A DNA stretch of 64,000 bases from Allodiplogaster sudhausi (GCA_945643635.1 CALZFC010000004.1:3348001-3412000); one strand, 5' to 3'; shown: positions 46,967-59,193, numbered from the stretch's first letter. Numbers and translations are program-made. The notes: generated by a model not told the origin, from the sequence alone.

Positions 46967-48323
46967 GAGGAGGTGCCATAGAAAGGCCCCAGCCGATCAT
47001 ACAATTAATTGTGGTTTTTAAATGGTCACCACTCGCCGATTTACTAGAATGGGAAGGGTCCATAGAAGACTACGCGGATCTCAATCCACAAAAACACTCA
47101 CTACTCTACTTTCATATATACGTATATTCTATATAAATATGTACTTTCTCGAATTGCAGCAAACTCGCTTCTATTATTTTTCCACCAGTGCAATTTGTGA
47201 ACACGAATTGTTTCGGTGACAGAAGGCAATGTCTTCAAACTTTTGCTGCTTATTTTTGATCATTTCTTTCTGTCTAACACAATCATTTGTACTGTTTCGC
47301 ACACTACGATTAAAGGATTTTGATCACGAAAGTTGACTTCATGTTAGTAAGTCTGATTTCATGTACATACATACATACATACGTATTGGAATTTTGTTAA
47401 GGAGACATACCTATGCACATGTCTCCATACCACAAATTCTCAAAGAATTTGTGGTATTCACACAAGTTTTGAGTGAACAGTGGGTTTCAAATAAATCTTT
47501 GAAATATATAATTTCCTTTTCCGCAGTCTGACGATATGTAGGCGCGCAGCCATGGATAAAAATAAAACAAAAACGTCAACGCCGAGTTTTCTCGCATTTG
47601 TTTATTTTTTCTTCTATTGATTTCATATGGAAAAATTTGAATATTTGATTTCGCTCATGTTCGTGGTTATTGATCAATTGTAACCAAGTTAAAATGTGAC
47701 TTGTTCCGCAAAAAAAATGAGCATGAAAAATACAAAAATTATGGATAAAAGTCGACTCATTGCTAAAATATCTATTATGTTTATAGCTGTCTGACGAATG
47801 GTTTAAAACAAAATCTTTATAAGTGGATGCTTAATTAAATAGTGCGCCATCCCCACAAGGTTAAGCAAGTGCAAGTATACGTTTTTTTCATTCACTTCCG
47901 ACACCTTTTTGTTTTAAGGGAAGCGCCTACGAGCCAAGGGATACGGATTGAGCAGCTCCGAGCTGCTCGAGCCGCACGAGCCAAGGTGCATTTAAAATCG
48001 GAGATAATACAGCTATGTATATACGTCATGCCAGCCATCCACATGTAATGTAATGAAGAAATTCTTTCTTGATGAACGAATTGCGAAACTGGCTCATCAA
48101 CGCCGGCACAGATTCGTCGTATTCCGCATGAAAATATAAGAATATGTCGAGCACTTTATATTTAATTACTATCAAAATTTGTAATATTCAAGTACATAGA
48201 TTAAGTTAAGTTTTTTTTTACTTAATTTTTTTCATATTTTTTTAATATCGGCCTATATGTACATAAATACATATGTGCCTACATATAAATGGCCCTTAAA
48301 ATTATGTCGACAACTTTCTGTAC
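46967..48323. other. Intergenic stretch between convergent Srt and PEBP genes
   Basis: AT-rich with a perfect 13-bp hairpin at 47428-47456, next to an 8-bp one (GGAGACAT/ATGTCTCC, 47401-47426). A GC-rich patch at 47915-47985 could hold the missing last PEBP exon, but no acceptor fits. Confidence 0.4.
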
Positions 48324-48996
48324 CTGGAAGAAATTTCCTGCGACAGGTGTGCCGAACGAATGTCTTGCAGCAAAGGCGACTTTTCCCTTAATTCGTTGAC
48401 TGATCCGCAGCTTGCGCAGCCCGTCAATACGACGTGGCTGCTCGTACACGAAGAAGACATAACGGTGGAGGCCTGATACATATGCAATTAGGACGGTTAC
48501 ATTAATATTTTTTTAATTAAATATATTTTATAAAAATCAAAGCCCCAAACTCCATATGCACATTGTAATGAAAAAAAAGAAATAGTAGATGCCTTCTTTA
48601 CAAGCTAAGAATAAAATGAATTACATCAATTTAAAAGAGGGCAATCACCGAAAATAATTAATAAAGGTTATAATTGCCGCGCCCTGTTAGACGGTACTCT
48701 CTACATACTTCTCGCATGCTATTTCGCACGCCGCAAAATCGCGCTGTTTGAAAGCAGCACGCTCGCGTAGGAGAGTTGGAAGGGCTATGCGACAATTTGA
48801 AATTTCACCAAAAAATTTTTTTTCCCGTGACTGTCCTCATTTATAAGAACGCATTGCATGCCTGATCCGTCGGCTGCTCCACTGCCAAAGAATGCGCCGA
48901 GCACGTCTCCCTCATGGACACGACAGCCGGGAATGTTGATGACCAGCCAGTGGCAGGGTTCGCACTCCGGCTTCGCACGACTCGGCACGTCTGGAT
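48324..48996 (-). CDS. Phosphatidylethanolamine-binding protein (PEBP/RKIP family), central exons
   Basis: Two minus-strand exons, 48996-48862 and 48472-48324. Exon 1, joined by a G from an upstream exon, reads DPDVPSRAKPECEP, CHWLVINIPGCRVHEGDVLG and FFGSGAADGS. Exon 2 reads GLHRYVFFVYEQPRRIDGLR and GKVAFAARHSFGTPVAGNFF Q. These contain the family's ligand-pocket signatures DPDxPSR and GxHRYxFxVYxQP, and the end block GxPVAGNFFQ. The intron has a GC donor (GATCAG|gcatgc), phase 1. Exon 2 ends CAG|gtacag, where a last exon should follow. N-terminal and C-terminal exons were not found. Three extra Cys in exon 1 are unusual. Cytosolic lipid or kinase binding is the family role; the role here is unknown. 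Confidence 0.82.
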
Positions 48997-49299
48997 CTGA
49001 AGGTTACTACGTAACTAACCATAAGGGATCATGTGCACTAAGGAGTCTGAGCATTATGTCGCAGGCGCTAACAATAAGGGGTCTGCGAGCTGAGGTGTTT
49101 AGGCAATAAATCAGTGATCTGGGATCAAAACGTTCAAGCTAAAAATTTCTGTAATAAAAACTAAACAGCGCAAAACAGTGAAGGTCTTTTAAGAAAGCAA
49201 ACATAGCGAATCGAGTACATAGACCGATTTCGTAATTCAAAAAAGTTATGCCCAGGAAAGCACAAAGTGGCGCATCGTCAAGACAACAAAAGGTGCATT

Positions 49300-49860
49300 T
49301 GAAAAGAGAGAGTGATAGAGAGAGAGCGAGAGAGAGAGAGAGAGAGAGAAAGAAAGAGAGTAAGTAAGAAACAACGAGAGAGAGAACGAGAGAGGGAAAG
49401 AATGACAGAGAAAAGATAGAGAAAGTGAGACAGAAAAAGAGAGAGAGAAAGAAGGAGAACGGGATAGAGAGAGAGAGGAGATGGCTTGTGAGAGAAATAG
49501 AGAGGAATACGCGATTGTGAAAATGTGACTGAACACAGGCCACAGCACAAACGCCCTAGTGGCTTGACCGCGCTGGAGTGGTGTGGAAAACAGGCAGGCA
49601 TAGACCGTTAGGAAGCAGAGAGAGTAGGTAGAGAGAGAGGAAGAGATGGTGAGAAGGAAGTCAACAAAAGGAGAAGGAGAGAGAGAGAGAGAGAGAGAGA
49701 GAAAGTACACCGTAGAGAGGGGTGGTCTAGGGAACTGGAGAGAAAGAGGGAAAGAGAAAGAGGGAGAGTGAGAGAAAGAGGGAGAGTGAGTGAAAGAGGG
49801 AGAGTGAGAGAAAGAGGGTGAGTAAGAGAAAGAGGGAGAGAATGAGAGCGAGACACATCA
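49300..49860. repeat. GA-rich simple repeats
   Basis: Three imperfect (GA)n tracts with the non-repeat piece 49500-49610 between. Long Leu/Ser frames on minus are artefacts. Confidence 0.85.
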
Positions 49861-50305
49861 CACTTTCCTTGTTTTCCCTCTCTCTGGAACATCTGCATCT
49901 TCTGCTATTCATTTCGCAACGAATTCCTGCTTCAAATCAAACATTTCCAGTTTCTTTGTTTCAATGAAATTGTAGGCGCATTGTTAGACTTGTAAGAACA
50001 ATCAAGCACTTTATCTATATAATTCAACAAAAAAAAATAAAAGAAAGAGCAGAAGAAGAAATAAAGCACGGTTTAAAGATCACTGACCAGTGCTATAAGA
50101 TTGATTGCGCGGAAGAAACAAGTAAGTGTTTTTTGCGATTTACGATAAGCTATGAGTATCTCAATCGCATCAATATCTGTAGTGTAGTCTGCTACAAGAA
50201 AATCCAGTCGTGTTTCAAGCTCAGAATTTCGTAGATTATCCTACTAAAAGCTAGTATTTTTTCACCCTCGCTCTTCAATATTCTCTTTCATATTAAACGC
50301 ATTAT

Positions 50306-50390
50306 TTGAACTGTTACTTCTCTCTCTCTCCTCTCTCTCTCTTTTTTTTTCTCTCTCTCTCTCTCTTCCTATCTCTCTCTCTCGTTCTCG
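50306..50390. repeat. CT simple repeat
   Basis: (CT)n of about 85 bases on plus, directly before the coding-like piece at 50395. Confidence 0.85.
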
Positions 50391-50394
50391 CTTG

Positions 50395-50550
50395 CGCCGG
50401 GTGGAGACCCCGGATGGTGTCACCGACGCTCTCAAAACTGCGCTCATCGCTGAGTCTCAGCAATTCGAAAAGCGCTTCGGCACACGACTCGACGGTGTCA
50501 TCGAGTTGTCATTGGAGAGGATTGACGACAGCGACTTTCTCTATCAGTAG
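50395..50550 (+). CDS. Possible terminal coding exon (unrecognised)
   Basis: One plus frame reads RRVETPDGVTDALKTALIAE, SQQFEKRFGTRLDGVIELSL and ERIDDSDFLYQ, then stops. The composition is that of a real soluble helix-rich protein, and GTRLDGVIEL recalls a strand of nucleoside-monophosphate kinases, though no P-loop or lid is present. No AG acceptor lies within about 100 bases upstream because of the CT tract, so the exon start is unknown. A second plus frame is also open. Confidence 0.3.
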   Translation, partial: RRVETPDGVTDALKTALIAESQQFEKRFGTRLDGVIELSLERIDDSDFLYQ

Positions 50551-51117
50551 CAAATGTTTTGAAAATAATGGAAGATTTGAGCAGTCTAATGTCAAGAGAA
50601 TGTTAGTTTAATGCTAATTGTATAATGGCAATAATTATATGAGTATAATCCAGCAAGCGTTCAGCAACTGCGCTTGTATTGCCAGTGTATTTGTCAAATG
50701 AATGCCACACAAATCTACCGGTTGAACGGTCCTCTTGCAGGTACAATCAAAATCACACACTCATAGTACATATATAGAAATTTATTGTTCTCAGTGCATT
50801 TTCTCTTTTTTGGTGATATTTCCTGACCAATACAAAAATGGCCTCAGTTTCCCCTTTATCATAAAAATAATTAAACAAAAGAGAGCAAAACCAAGAAGTG
50901 ATAGTCTTTTCGAATTGTGCACCTGTTCCATTATTTCGTTCTGCGCTTCGATTTGTTTCTTTCCGTTCGTCGATATAAAGTGGCCAGTCAATTGAAAAGA
51001 GAGGAGCGCCGCGGCTTCGTTTTGATAAGAAAGGGTCGTTTCTTTTTATAAGAAGAACAGCCGATAAGAAGTGCTACAGGGAAGGCAGCGTTAGTGCTAG
51101 TGAAGCACTATTACTTT

Positions 51118-51157
51118 TCCTCTCTCTCCCTATCTCTCTTTATCTCTCTCCCCCTTG

Positions 51158-51195
<38 letters not shown>

Positions 51196-51440
51196 GTCTC
51201 TCTCTGTCTCTCTCTCTCTGCCTCTCTCCCTTGTTCGTCCCTTTCTTCTTTGATCAATGGACGATGCACATCCTCACTTTCATTAGTTTACATAAATTTA
51301 TCTCTCTTTCTGTCAGATTGTCTCTCTTTATCTCACTTTCTCTCTCTCTCTTTCTCTTTCTCTCTCTCTCTCTCTCTTACGTTCTCTCGCTTTCTCTCCC
51401 TCTCTCTCACTCTATTTCTCTCTCACCCTTTCTCTCGTTC
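51118..51440. repeat. CT-rich simple repeats
   Basis: Imperfect (CT)n over about 320 bases, interrupted at 51240-51295. Confidence 0.85.
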
Positions 51441-51854
51441 TTTCCACCATCACCGTTGACATAGATTGTGTATGTGGCTACATTGAGGCCTTATAGCGCT
51501 TTTCCGAATCAAAGCTATGTATTTATCGTCACCAGGCAAGTTGCTGACACATACAGATCAACTGAACAGTCAAGGTACAAAAATAGTCATAGCTTCCCAC
51601 TTCTCTCCTTTTCTCTCCCTTCGCCATCCCATTTGACTATTATTATTTTGTATTTTGTGATGTTTTTTCTCTCTTTTATGTTTAATTTGTGCATAATAGC
51701 TTAAAAAAAGAAGAAACAAAAATTTTGGAATGTTTGATGTAAATTTTTATTTGAATGATACATATCTCGAGTCATTTTTTGTGTTGTTCCGCAGATTAAA
51801 CATTGTGGCTGTCTCGTGTTTTTTGATCGCTTCTTTCCAAGGCCTTTTCAGGCG

Positions 51855-53583
51855 ATGTCTCGGCGACAGATTAAATGCGTCATTGTTGGCGACGAAACAG
51901 TCGGAAAGACGTCCCTGCTACTCAAGCACTCCACCGGCTCCTTTTCGGACAAGGCAATTCCGAGCGTGTACGCAATGTAGTATCTCATTTAGGTTTAGCG
52001 GGCCGTGAAATAGGGTTTCGTTTCACGGCCCACTAATAATACAAATAAGTGTATTGTTCGCGTTATTCTTTTATTACTTTTACTCGCTATTTTAACTCTC
52101 GCTTTATAGACTCGAAGTCTACTCAACCGAGATGTCCGTCGACGATAACGTAGTAGATTTCAGTGTGTTGGATACCGCAGGACAGGTTCATCTTCAAAAT
52201 TTAGAGTAAAGTTTTGCATTGACTTTGAATGGTTTAAAAAAGTAGATAATCTTAATAATTTTTTTCCGAAATCTTTATCTCAAGAGAATAGCTTATTACA
52301 CAGCCATAAACTGTGATTTAGTTTATTGATAGTTAAATATACGTTAACTTAAAGGAGGAAAACGATCGAGCGCATTTTTCCCAAGCTGATGTGTTCATCG
52401 TGTGCTCAGCACCATTTCGCCCGTTTCCGCCGACAGTGTCGAAAGGAAGTGGGTGCCCGAGATTCGGCAGAAATGCCCAGATGCGCCTATTCTTCTTCTT
52501 GGTAAGCAAAAAACGCTTATATTATACTGCTCATAACAATTAAATAGCTCAGTCAACGACGTTTTCCAGAAGCCCCATTTGATTGTTATTCACAATGAAA
52601 TGAGAAAGTATTTGCCAAATATGCAAAAAAAATTATATACATAGAGTAAGAATTATTATTTGCTGTTATGTAAGTCAAAGAATTTGCCGGCATTTTTGTA
52701 CCAGAAAATAGCTGATCGTGAGCTGAATTTTAAAATAAGATGCTATGTTAAAATTATACTGATGTGATTGATAAGGAACAAAGATTGATCTGCGCGAGGA
52801 CGGGCCAACACTCTGCGAGCTGAAGAGCCAGAATATCGTTCCCGTGTCGCCGTCGTTGGGACTGAAGCTGTCGTTCCGAATTAAGGTCAGATGAGAACCC
52901 AGTCAATTATAGTGTATGGGAATTTTAGTGTACTCATATATTTTCCGCACTATTTTTTCTCATGATGTTTTTTTTCCAGAAAACGTTGTGCTGATTCTGC
53001 ACTATTTCTAAGGGTCCATGTTCTTTGTCCAGATTCTTGCCGTCCTTTTATTATTTCTTCCACTGAACTGAAGATTCCGTCTGTTTTGTTGATGAAAGTA
53101 AGCCTCTGTGTTTTGTTTAAGAAAATCATAAATGGATGACTTGCAGGCCGTCCAGTATAATGAGTCTTCGGCTCGCAAGGACACTGGAGTCTCGCAGGTT
53201 CTTCTTCATTTTCCATTCTTCACATAATACCATCTATCCTCAAGAAAAGCCTGTGATTGGTGGCGAGCAAATTTTCTTTAAATGTTTGAATCAAATAGTC
53301 ACCATAAATGTCAAAAAAAGTGATTGAAAAATAATTTGCTTTGGTTTATCGAACTATTCATTTTGCTTAAAATAATTCCTTTCCTTCGCCTTTTCTTCTC
53401 ATTCTACTTTCTGAACTTTGACTGATTCCTCATATAATGCTTTATGGGCAAACTGGGAGATATATTTAAAAAACAATTATTAGCTCCTTTTAGCATCCTT
53501 CTTTTCAGATCTTCAACGATGCTGTACGCGCAGTCATGAATCCAAAGCCGCCTCAGAAGGAGGACAAGTGCAGTCTTCAGTGA
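51855..53583 (+). CDS. Rho-family small GTPase (one-base frame break in exon 3)
   Basis: Six exons: 51855-51976, 52110-52185, 52355-52501, 52776-52885, 53147-53197 and 53509-53583 (TGA). Start MSRRQIKCVIVGDETVGKTS (P-loop GDETVGKT), then DFSVLDTAGQ (G3), WVPEIRQKCPDAPILLLG, TKIDLRED (G4, TKxD) and SSARKD (G5). The C-terminus is PPQKEDKCSLQ with CaaX box CSLQ, so prenylation is likely. WVPEI and a length of about 193 residues place it with Rho/Rac/Cdc42 rather than Ras or Rab. In exon 3, VFIVC should run into STISPVS, but one base is missing near 52406 (TGCTCAGC where TGCTTCAGC is expected). That is a real mutation or a sequence error; all other joins are in phase. An AG three bases before the ATG suits trans-splicing. 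Confidence 0.85.
52000..52031. repeat. Short hairpin in GTPase intron 1
   Basis: GGGCCGTGAAA, ten bases, then the exact reverse complement. Confidence 0.8.
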
Positions 53584-54540
53584 AGAGATCCCTTTTCCTC
53601 ATTGGCTCATTTGTTGTTACTCAATGTCAACATGAAGCTATCATACAAAATTATTACGACTACCTGACTTAATCATCTTCGAACATCCAATGTGGAACAC
53701 GAGTTATTCATTATTGTAACAAGGACAATGTCGTTTTTGTTATAATGAAACCAACATTTCTATTAAAACTGTGATACCATCAGGTCATCCCGTGGTTTTT
53801 CAGCTGACTCGAAGAAATAAGCGTATTCTCAATTATATTTCAAATAATTTGTGCTCTTTGTCATCCCTAAATCTTATGTCAAACAGAAACGACTTCAGCA
53901 TCTTCGCCTTGAAAGGTTCACAGATTGCACCTGAGCAAGATTTTTTATGACAACTGTTATTCTTATCATTTCGCCCAGTTTAAAACAACCCTAAAGATAC
54001 TTTAACCTCGAGTTCACTGTCCATTTATTATTTGTCCATTTATGATTGACAATTGGCATTTATTTTTTTTTTAAACAGAATTTCTTAACGAAAATAAAGT
54101 TTGTGGCCATGCATCTGAGAAAGAGAGTTCGAAAGACTAATAGCACGAATGAGAATTGCAGAGATTTGAGATGCAGGAGGAGCAGCAAATTCGTATTTTG
54201 GAACGAGGAGCAAACAAATCGTGAGTATATAAATGCGTATAGCGTTATAGAAAAGAGGAGATGAAGAGAAGGAAGAAAGAGAATGGAAAGATTTGTAGAC
54301 GGAGAGAATATGGCAATAAGGTGAAAGAGGAAGGAGAGACGTGGATGTGAGATAAGGGATAGAGAGTGAGATAGAAAAAAGAGTTAAGGAGATATAGGAA
54401 TAGAGTAAGATAGAAAGGGTGAGAGAAAGAAAATCAACAAATTTTCACTGACCAGAAATTGTCCCCACGTTTTTTCAGCAAACGATTTACTTCCTCCGTG
54501 CAGAGAAAGAAAGCACGCATGCTTTCAAAAGATGAAATGT

Positions 54541-54664
54541 TCTCTCTCTCTTTCTCTATTTCTCTTGTTCTCTCTCTTTCTCTTGTTCTCTCTCTCTCTC
54601 TTTCTCTCTCTATCTCTCTCCTGCGCTATCATACTTTCATTTTCTCTCCTTCATACTCCATCAA

Positions 54665-54698
<34 letters not shown>

Positions 54699-54770
54699 TG
54701 CCTTTTTCTCTTTACCCTTTTCTCTCTCTTCCCTCTCTCGCTCCCTTCTATCTCGTCGCTCTCTCGTTTT
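54541..54770. repeat. CT-rich simple repeats
   Basis: (CT)n with interruptions, ending in T-rich sequence and TTTAG at 54780, where a coding-like exon begins. Confidence 0.8.
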
Positions 54771-54780
54771 TTTTCTTTAG

Positions 54781-54903
54781 GAAGAGAAATTGCGAGTATC
54801 CTTCAATGTGTCCGTGCGTGCGCATCAAATTACAATTGCCCTCCACCGGCGATACATCTCACCATCGGCTGCTGCCAAATTTCACCCTTTTCCATTTCTA
54901 TAG
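54781..54903 (+). CDS. Possible terminal exon (unrecognised)
   Basis: After a strong acceptor (TTTTTTTTCTTTAG) the frame reads EEKLRVSFNVSVRAHQITIA, LHRRYISPSAAAKFHPFPFL and stops. Alternating hydrophobic residues suggest strands. No upstream exon could be linked, and two other frames are open here. Confidence 0.3.
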   Translation, partial: EEKLRVSFNVSVRAHQITIALHRRYISPSAAAKFHPFPFL

Positions 54904-55119
54904 CACAAACATCTGGTGCCATTCCGTGGGTGGTGTTCACAAGAAAAATTATCGTTTTTATAATAATTTTTTTCCCTTTTAATTAGTAATTAATTTCTTT
55001 AGAGTCTGGCCTTCCATATTGGTTATTTATGAATTTCATGAGCTAGACGAAGGAGGAAGATGAAATTTTGCCTGGCCATTTGGGACAAATTCGGATGTAT
55101 CCCTCTAACTCACACATTG

Positions 55120-55235
55120 CTCGTTCGTCTTTCTCTCTTCCTCTCCCTCTTACTTACTCTCTCTCTCTTTCTCTCTCTCTTCCTCACTCACTCTCTCCCT
55201 CTCTTTCTCTCTCTCACTCTCTCACTCCCTCTCTT
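55120..55235. repeat. CT-rich simple repeat
   Basis: Imperfect (CT)n. No supported gene between it and 56239, although a short signal-like start (MIISALIPHGLACEGK) ending at a GTGAGA donor lies at about 55637-55684. Confidence 0.7.
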
Positions 55236-56238
55236 GTCCTCAAGACAAGGCCATGCTTGTTTGATAATTATTCTTCTCTTTTTCTGGTGTTTGTCTGGAA
55301 ATGCCAACCGTAGCACGAGTCTCTCATCTCGTCATTCCCCCCGTTCCTCGGACCCTCCCGCACACACGAAGAAAAATATATCCGTTCATTTTAACGGATA
55401 TAAGCTCCGCCCACAAAGTTAACGGATAATTTTTTATTTGCAGACGTAGTGAATATTTTCATACACAACTGTCTACATTTATCTCATGTTATCATTCAAA
55501 ATAACTCTTCCGGCCTCTCTCATCTTCTTCTTACCTAATTTCTTTCTCTTTCCGTATTTCACAATTGTTCTTTGTTTTTGAACCTCTTTTCACCATGCAT
55601 TCCAGTTCAATTGTTCGCTTTTTCTTCCTTTTATCATGATTATATCTGCATTAATTCCACATGGCCTAGCGTGTGAAGGAAAGGTGAGAATGAGGAATTT
55701 CGCATGCACAAGGAACATACCTGACCTTTTGTGTGGGAGAGGATCTTACCATTAGGAGAGAGAGTGAGACTGACAGAGTGTGAGAAGAGAGAGAGAATTA
55801 CAAGATAAAGATTGAAAGTGAGAACGATAGAAATCGGGAGAGGAAGTAAGAAAGCGAAACAAAGGCAGAAAAGAGAAAGTCATTGGACGCCACATTACCG
55901 ATGTTCTTATGTTTGACGAATGTCAAGATCATTACACTTTCCCTCCCTATTTTTTTTTCCAATCTCTTCGTCATGCATCTCTCTTATCTCTCTCTCTCTC
56001 TCTCTCGCTCTCTCTCTTTCTGTACATACATACATACATACATATGTAGATGGAAGAGCTCCATATTTCACTAGCAAATCAAACATAATTTTGTTACTTT
56101 TAGGATTTTTTGCGCAACATATTCATTATGGTCAAATTATGGAGAGTTGATTCTTACACAAACCTGTTGCATCGTATTTTACGGAATATTATTATTCTTT
56201 CATTTAGTAACTGTTTTAATTTCACTTTAACTCAGCGA

Positions 56239-57132
56239 ATGGCTCTCTTGTTGAACGCGTCCAACTCGCTGCTTCCTGTAAACGTGACTCACAACGAGCT
56301 CGTCCTCAAGTGTCTTCGCGGTAGTCTGCGTGGACTCAGTGCCATGGACAGGTTGCGCTAACATAACATTACTATATTACATAAATTCCTATATATATAT
56401 ACCGTATTTTCTCTATTAGTGCCCCTCCCTCTATTAGAACCCCCTCTCTAATAGTGCCCCCCTCTCGCAAGGGTATTGAAAAATAGTACCCCTCCCTCTA
56501 ATAAAACCCCCCTCCAATAGTGCCCCCCCTAATTGTCTAATAGAGGCGTACCTGGAATCTATGCTTGAGGTATGGGATGCTCTTCCCAATGAACTGATTG
56601 CAAATTCATTCAAAATCTACGGTAAAACTGATATTCCTGCGATGATTCCATTGAAGTAGAGCTATAATTCTTCGTTTGTGTGAATACAATGTTGTTGTCA
56701 AACTTTTAGTCAATCACGTTGAAAATAGTACCCCTCCCTCTAATAGTGCAAAAAAGAAGAATCGTAGCCCGAATTCAATGGAATCATCACTGGGATATCC
56801 GTTTTACAACAGATTTATCATGAATCTGGCAGCAGTTCATTGGTAAGAGCATCCCTTGCCTCCAGGATCTATACGAGGTACATCTAGAGCTGAAGAAGTA
56901 GACTATTATGGGGAGTACTATTGGAGGGGGGGGGGTTCTATTAGAGGGAGGGGTTCTATTTTTTAATGGCATTTTCAGAGGGTGGTACTATTAGAAGGGG
57001 GGTTCTAATAAAGGGGGGTACTAATAGAGAAAATACGGTATGTATATTATATGTGTTCAATAATTTCTCTTCTCATTTTCCTTCAAGTGTTGTCACAATT
57101 TAATCGATGCAGATAAAGAAATAAATAAATAA

Positions 57133-57186
<54 letters not shown>

Positions 57187-59193
57187 TATAGATTCTACAA
57201 AATAATGTACATACATACATATATACGCAAACAAAAACAATTCTATTTGTCAGACATTCATTTACGTCTATCTACACAGCAAGAGCAGGAAATCGCAAGA
57301 GTTCTGAAGTCATCCATATTTCCCTTGAGTCCACACGAGAAAACCACCTGGCTATATAGCAAAAAAATTTGAGTATCACATATTAGAAAAATGACCAATT
57401 TATTATATTCATCGCCCTTGTGTCAGGCACAAAGGCGTAAGTTCAAGACAGCAAAGGCTTCTTCAATAATAAAAAATAAATAACAATCAAATGTAGATTA
57501 TACGTCGGCATTCCAATGTTTCTGATGACTTCGTTCGGTCTGCACCTGAACATTGTCGTCTTTCGTATTATTGGAGCGCTCCGCGAGCTGATGGACAGAA
57601 ACTTCAAGCGACAGCTTCGAAGTCTTATCGTTTCTTGTATCGGTTGGTAGAATTACGATGAATTTTTGATCTTTAAAAAGAAGTCACACATATGTATGTA
57701 TGTACGATGTGTCAAAACATTATCTTAACATAATTGAGAGGACAGTAATAAACAGTTTATTTTTAAAAATATAAACAGTTTAAAGCAATTTTTTATAAAT
57801 GTGTTACGCTTAAAAAATATTCTTATTGGCTTCAACTGCGTTAGTGTCTGCTCCCTTGCGCCTGTGATTGCACTCGAACACAGCTTTGACGAGTGGACTC
57901 TCACGCTTATCGGGACGCCGAACACGTTCTTCTACTTGGTAGATAAATGTACAATTAAAACAATAATATGTCTTAAATACCAGCACAACTATACAGAAAA
58001 TAACAGCAACAAAACACATTTTCAGGCCATTTCCTTCACAACGGTCGCCATTTCTCTCGATCGATTCATGCTCTTTATAACGCCCAAGGTTAGAAGCATA
58101 TGTATATACATAAATATTGTTTTCTTACTTTATTTATTAAAATTTTTTATCGCTGTCACTGTGGCAGATAAATTGATTAACTAATTATTTTTATTATTAA
58201 ATTTTTTTCCCTCCTCTCTAATATTCCAATATCTTTTCTCTACATCTTGATCTATTTTCCCTTTTTTACGAGATTCTCACCATCAAAACATTCTAGAGGA
58301 AGACGGTTTGCACTTCACCGTAATTTATAAACATATAAAATGCCCATGATGAACATAGCATTTTAGAAGATAATATAGAACATGAAATTTACTCTCTTGG
58401 CATCTAAATATGTATGAAAAAAATGAGGTCTTTCATCTCATCCTCTTTGCTTCCATGTTTCGCATTTTTTTCCTTCGCTCTTTCTTTCTTCATCTTCCTC
58501 TCCTATCTTTAATCCACCATTCTTTCCACTCACACTATCTGTCTCCTTTTCAACGTCCTACTCCCTCTCTCTCCTCTCTCTCCCCTCTCTCTCCATCTCA
58601 ATTGTTTCTCTCAGCTTTATCGTCGTATCTCAAGCGGCTCTCATTGGTGCCTTATCATTTGGCCATGGATCTTTGCGACGTCCAACATCCTCTTCACCAC
58701 TTCGATTGGATGCTTCAAGAGAGTTGATCCGTACCGTCTCCGTTATACCTTCGAGTGCGGGTGAGAGAAGAAGTTTCATTAAAAAAAACAACTTAATTTA
58801 ATGTTAATTTTCCTCATTAAATAAAAAAAATTTGCTAAAAATTTTGTTCTATTCTCGAATTTATATTATAATTTTATATTCATACAAATGCGTATGTATC
58901 AACATATGTAGTTGAATATAATGATAATGAATAGTCTATCAGTTTTTGGTTCTCCCTTCCTTCTCTCTCTCATTCTCTCTCTTTCTCTCTCTCCTTCGCT
59001 CTCTCTAGTTCTCTATTTCATTGTCAGCAACTGCTCCGCCTACACAAGGTTGATCAACTACAGTGCATTCGTTCTCCCTTCCGCCATCGTTGGTTGCTAT
59101 CTCGCCATCTTCATCAATGTTCTACGAGTCAAGTACGCCGTGAGCCTACGCAGCAGGCGTGGTCGTTCAAAGGATGTGCTATTTGTATGGTGA
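56239..59193 (+). CDS. Second 7TM chemoreceptor, stops after TM5
   Basis: Exons: 56239-56351, 57497-57646, 57845-57938, 58026-58088, 58615-58756 (or 58760) and 59009-59193 (TGA). The start is preceded by AACTCAG, suiting trans-splicing. Segments: GIPMFLMTSFGLHLNIVVF (TM1), LIVSCIGCVCSLAPVIAL (TM2), FFYLAISFTTVAISLDRFML (TM3 with SLDRF in the DRY position), WCLIIWPWIFATSNILFTTS (TM4) and FVLPSAIVGCYLAIFINVLR (TM5). TM6 and TM7 are missing, and the frame ends 66 bases before the tRNA array. The exon 5-6 join is out of phase by one with the good donor CGG|gtgaga, but in phase with a GC donor (GAGT|gcgggt). A rhodopsin-like nematode receptor; subfamily not settled. Confidence 0.65.
56400..57040. 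mobile_element. TA-flanked inverted-repeat element (MITE), copy 2
   Basis: Same ends as 17244-17700: TACCGTATTTTCTCTATTAG and its inverse at 57040. Inserted in intron 1 of the second chemoreceptor. The interior shares CAGTTCATT and AGCATCCC-containing sequence and G/C runs with the first copy, and has no open frame. Confidence 0.75.
57125..57186. repeat. AT microsatellite
   Basis: (AAAT)n followed by (AT)n. Confidence 0.9.

Noticed and set aside
48302..48487. Minus-strand frame MHMYQASTVMSSSCTSS...
   Set aside because: The same bases in another frame give the unmistakable PEBP signature GLHRYVFFVYEQP and PVAGNFFQ.
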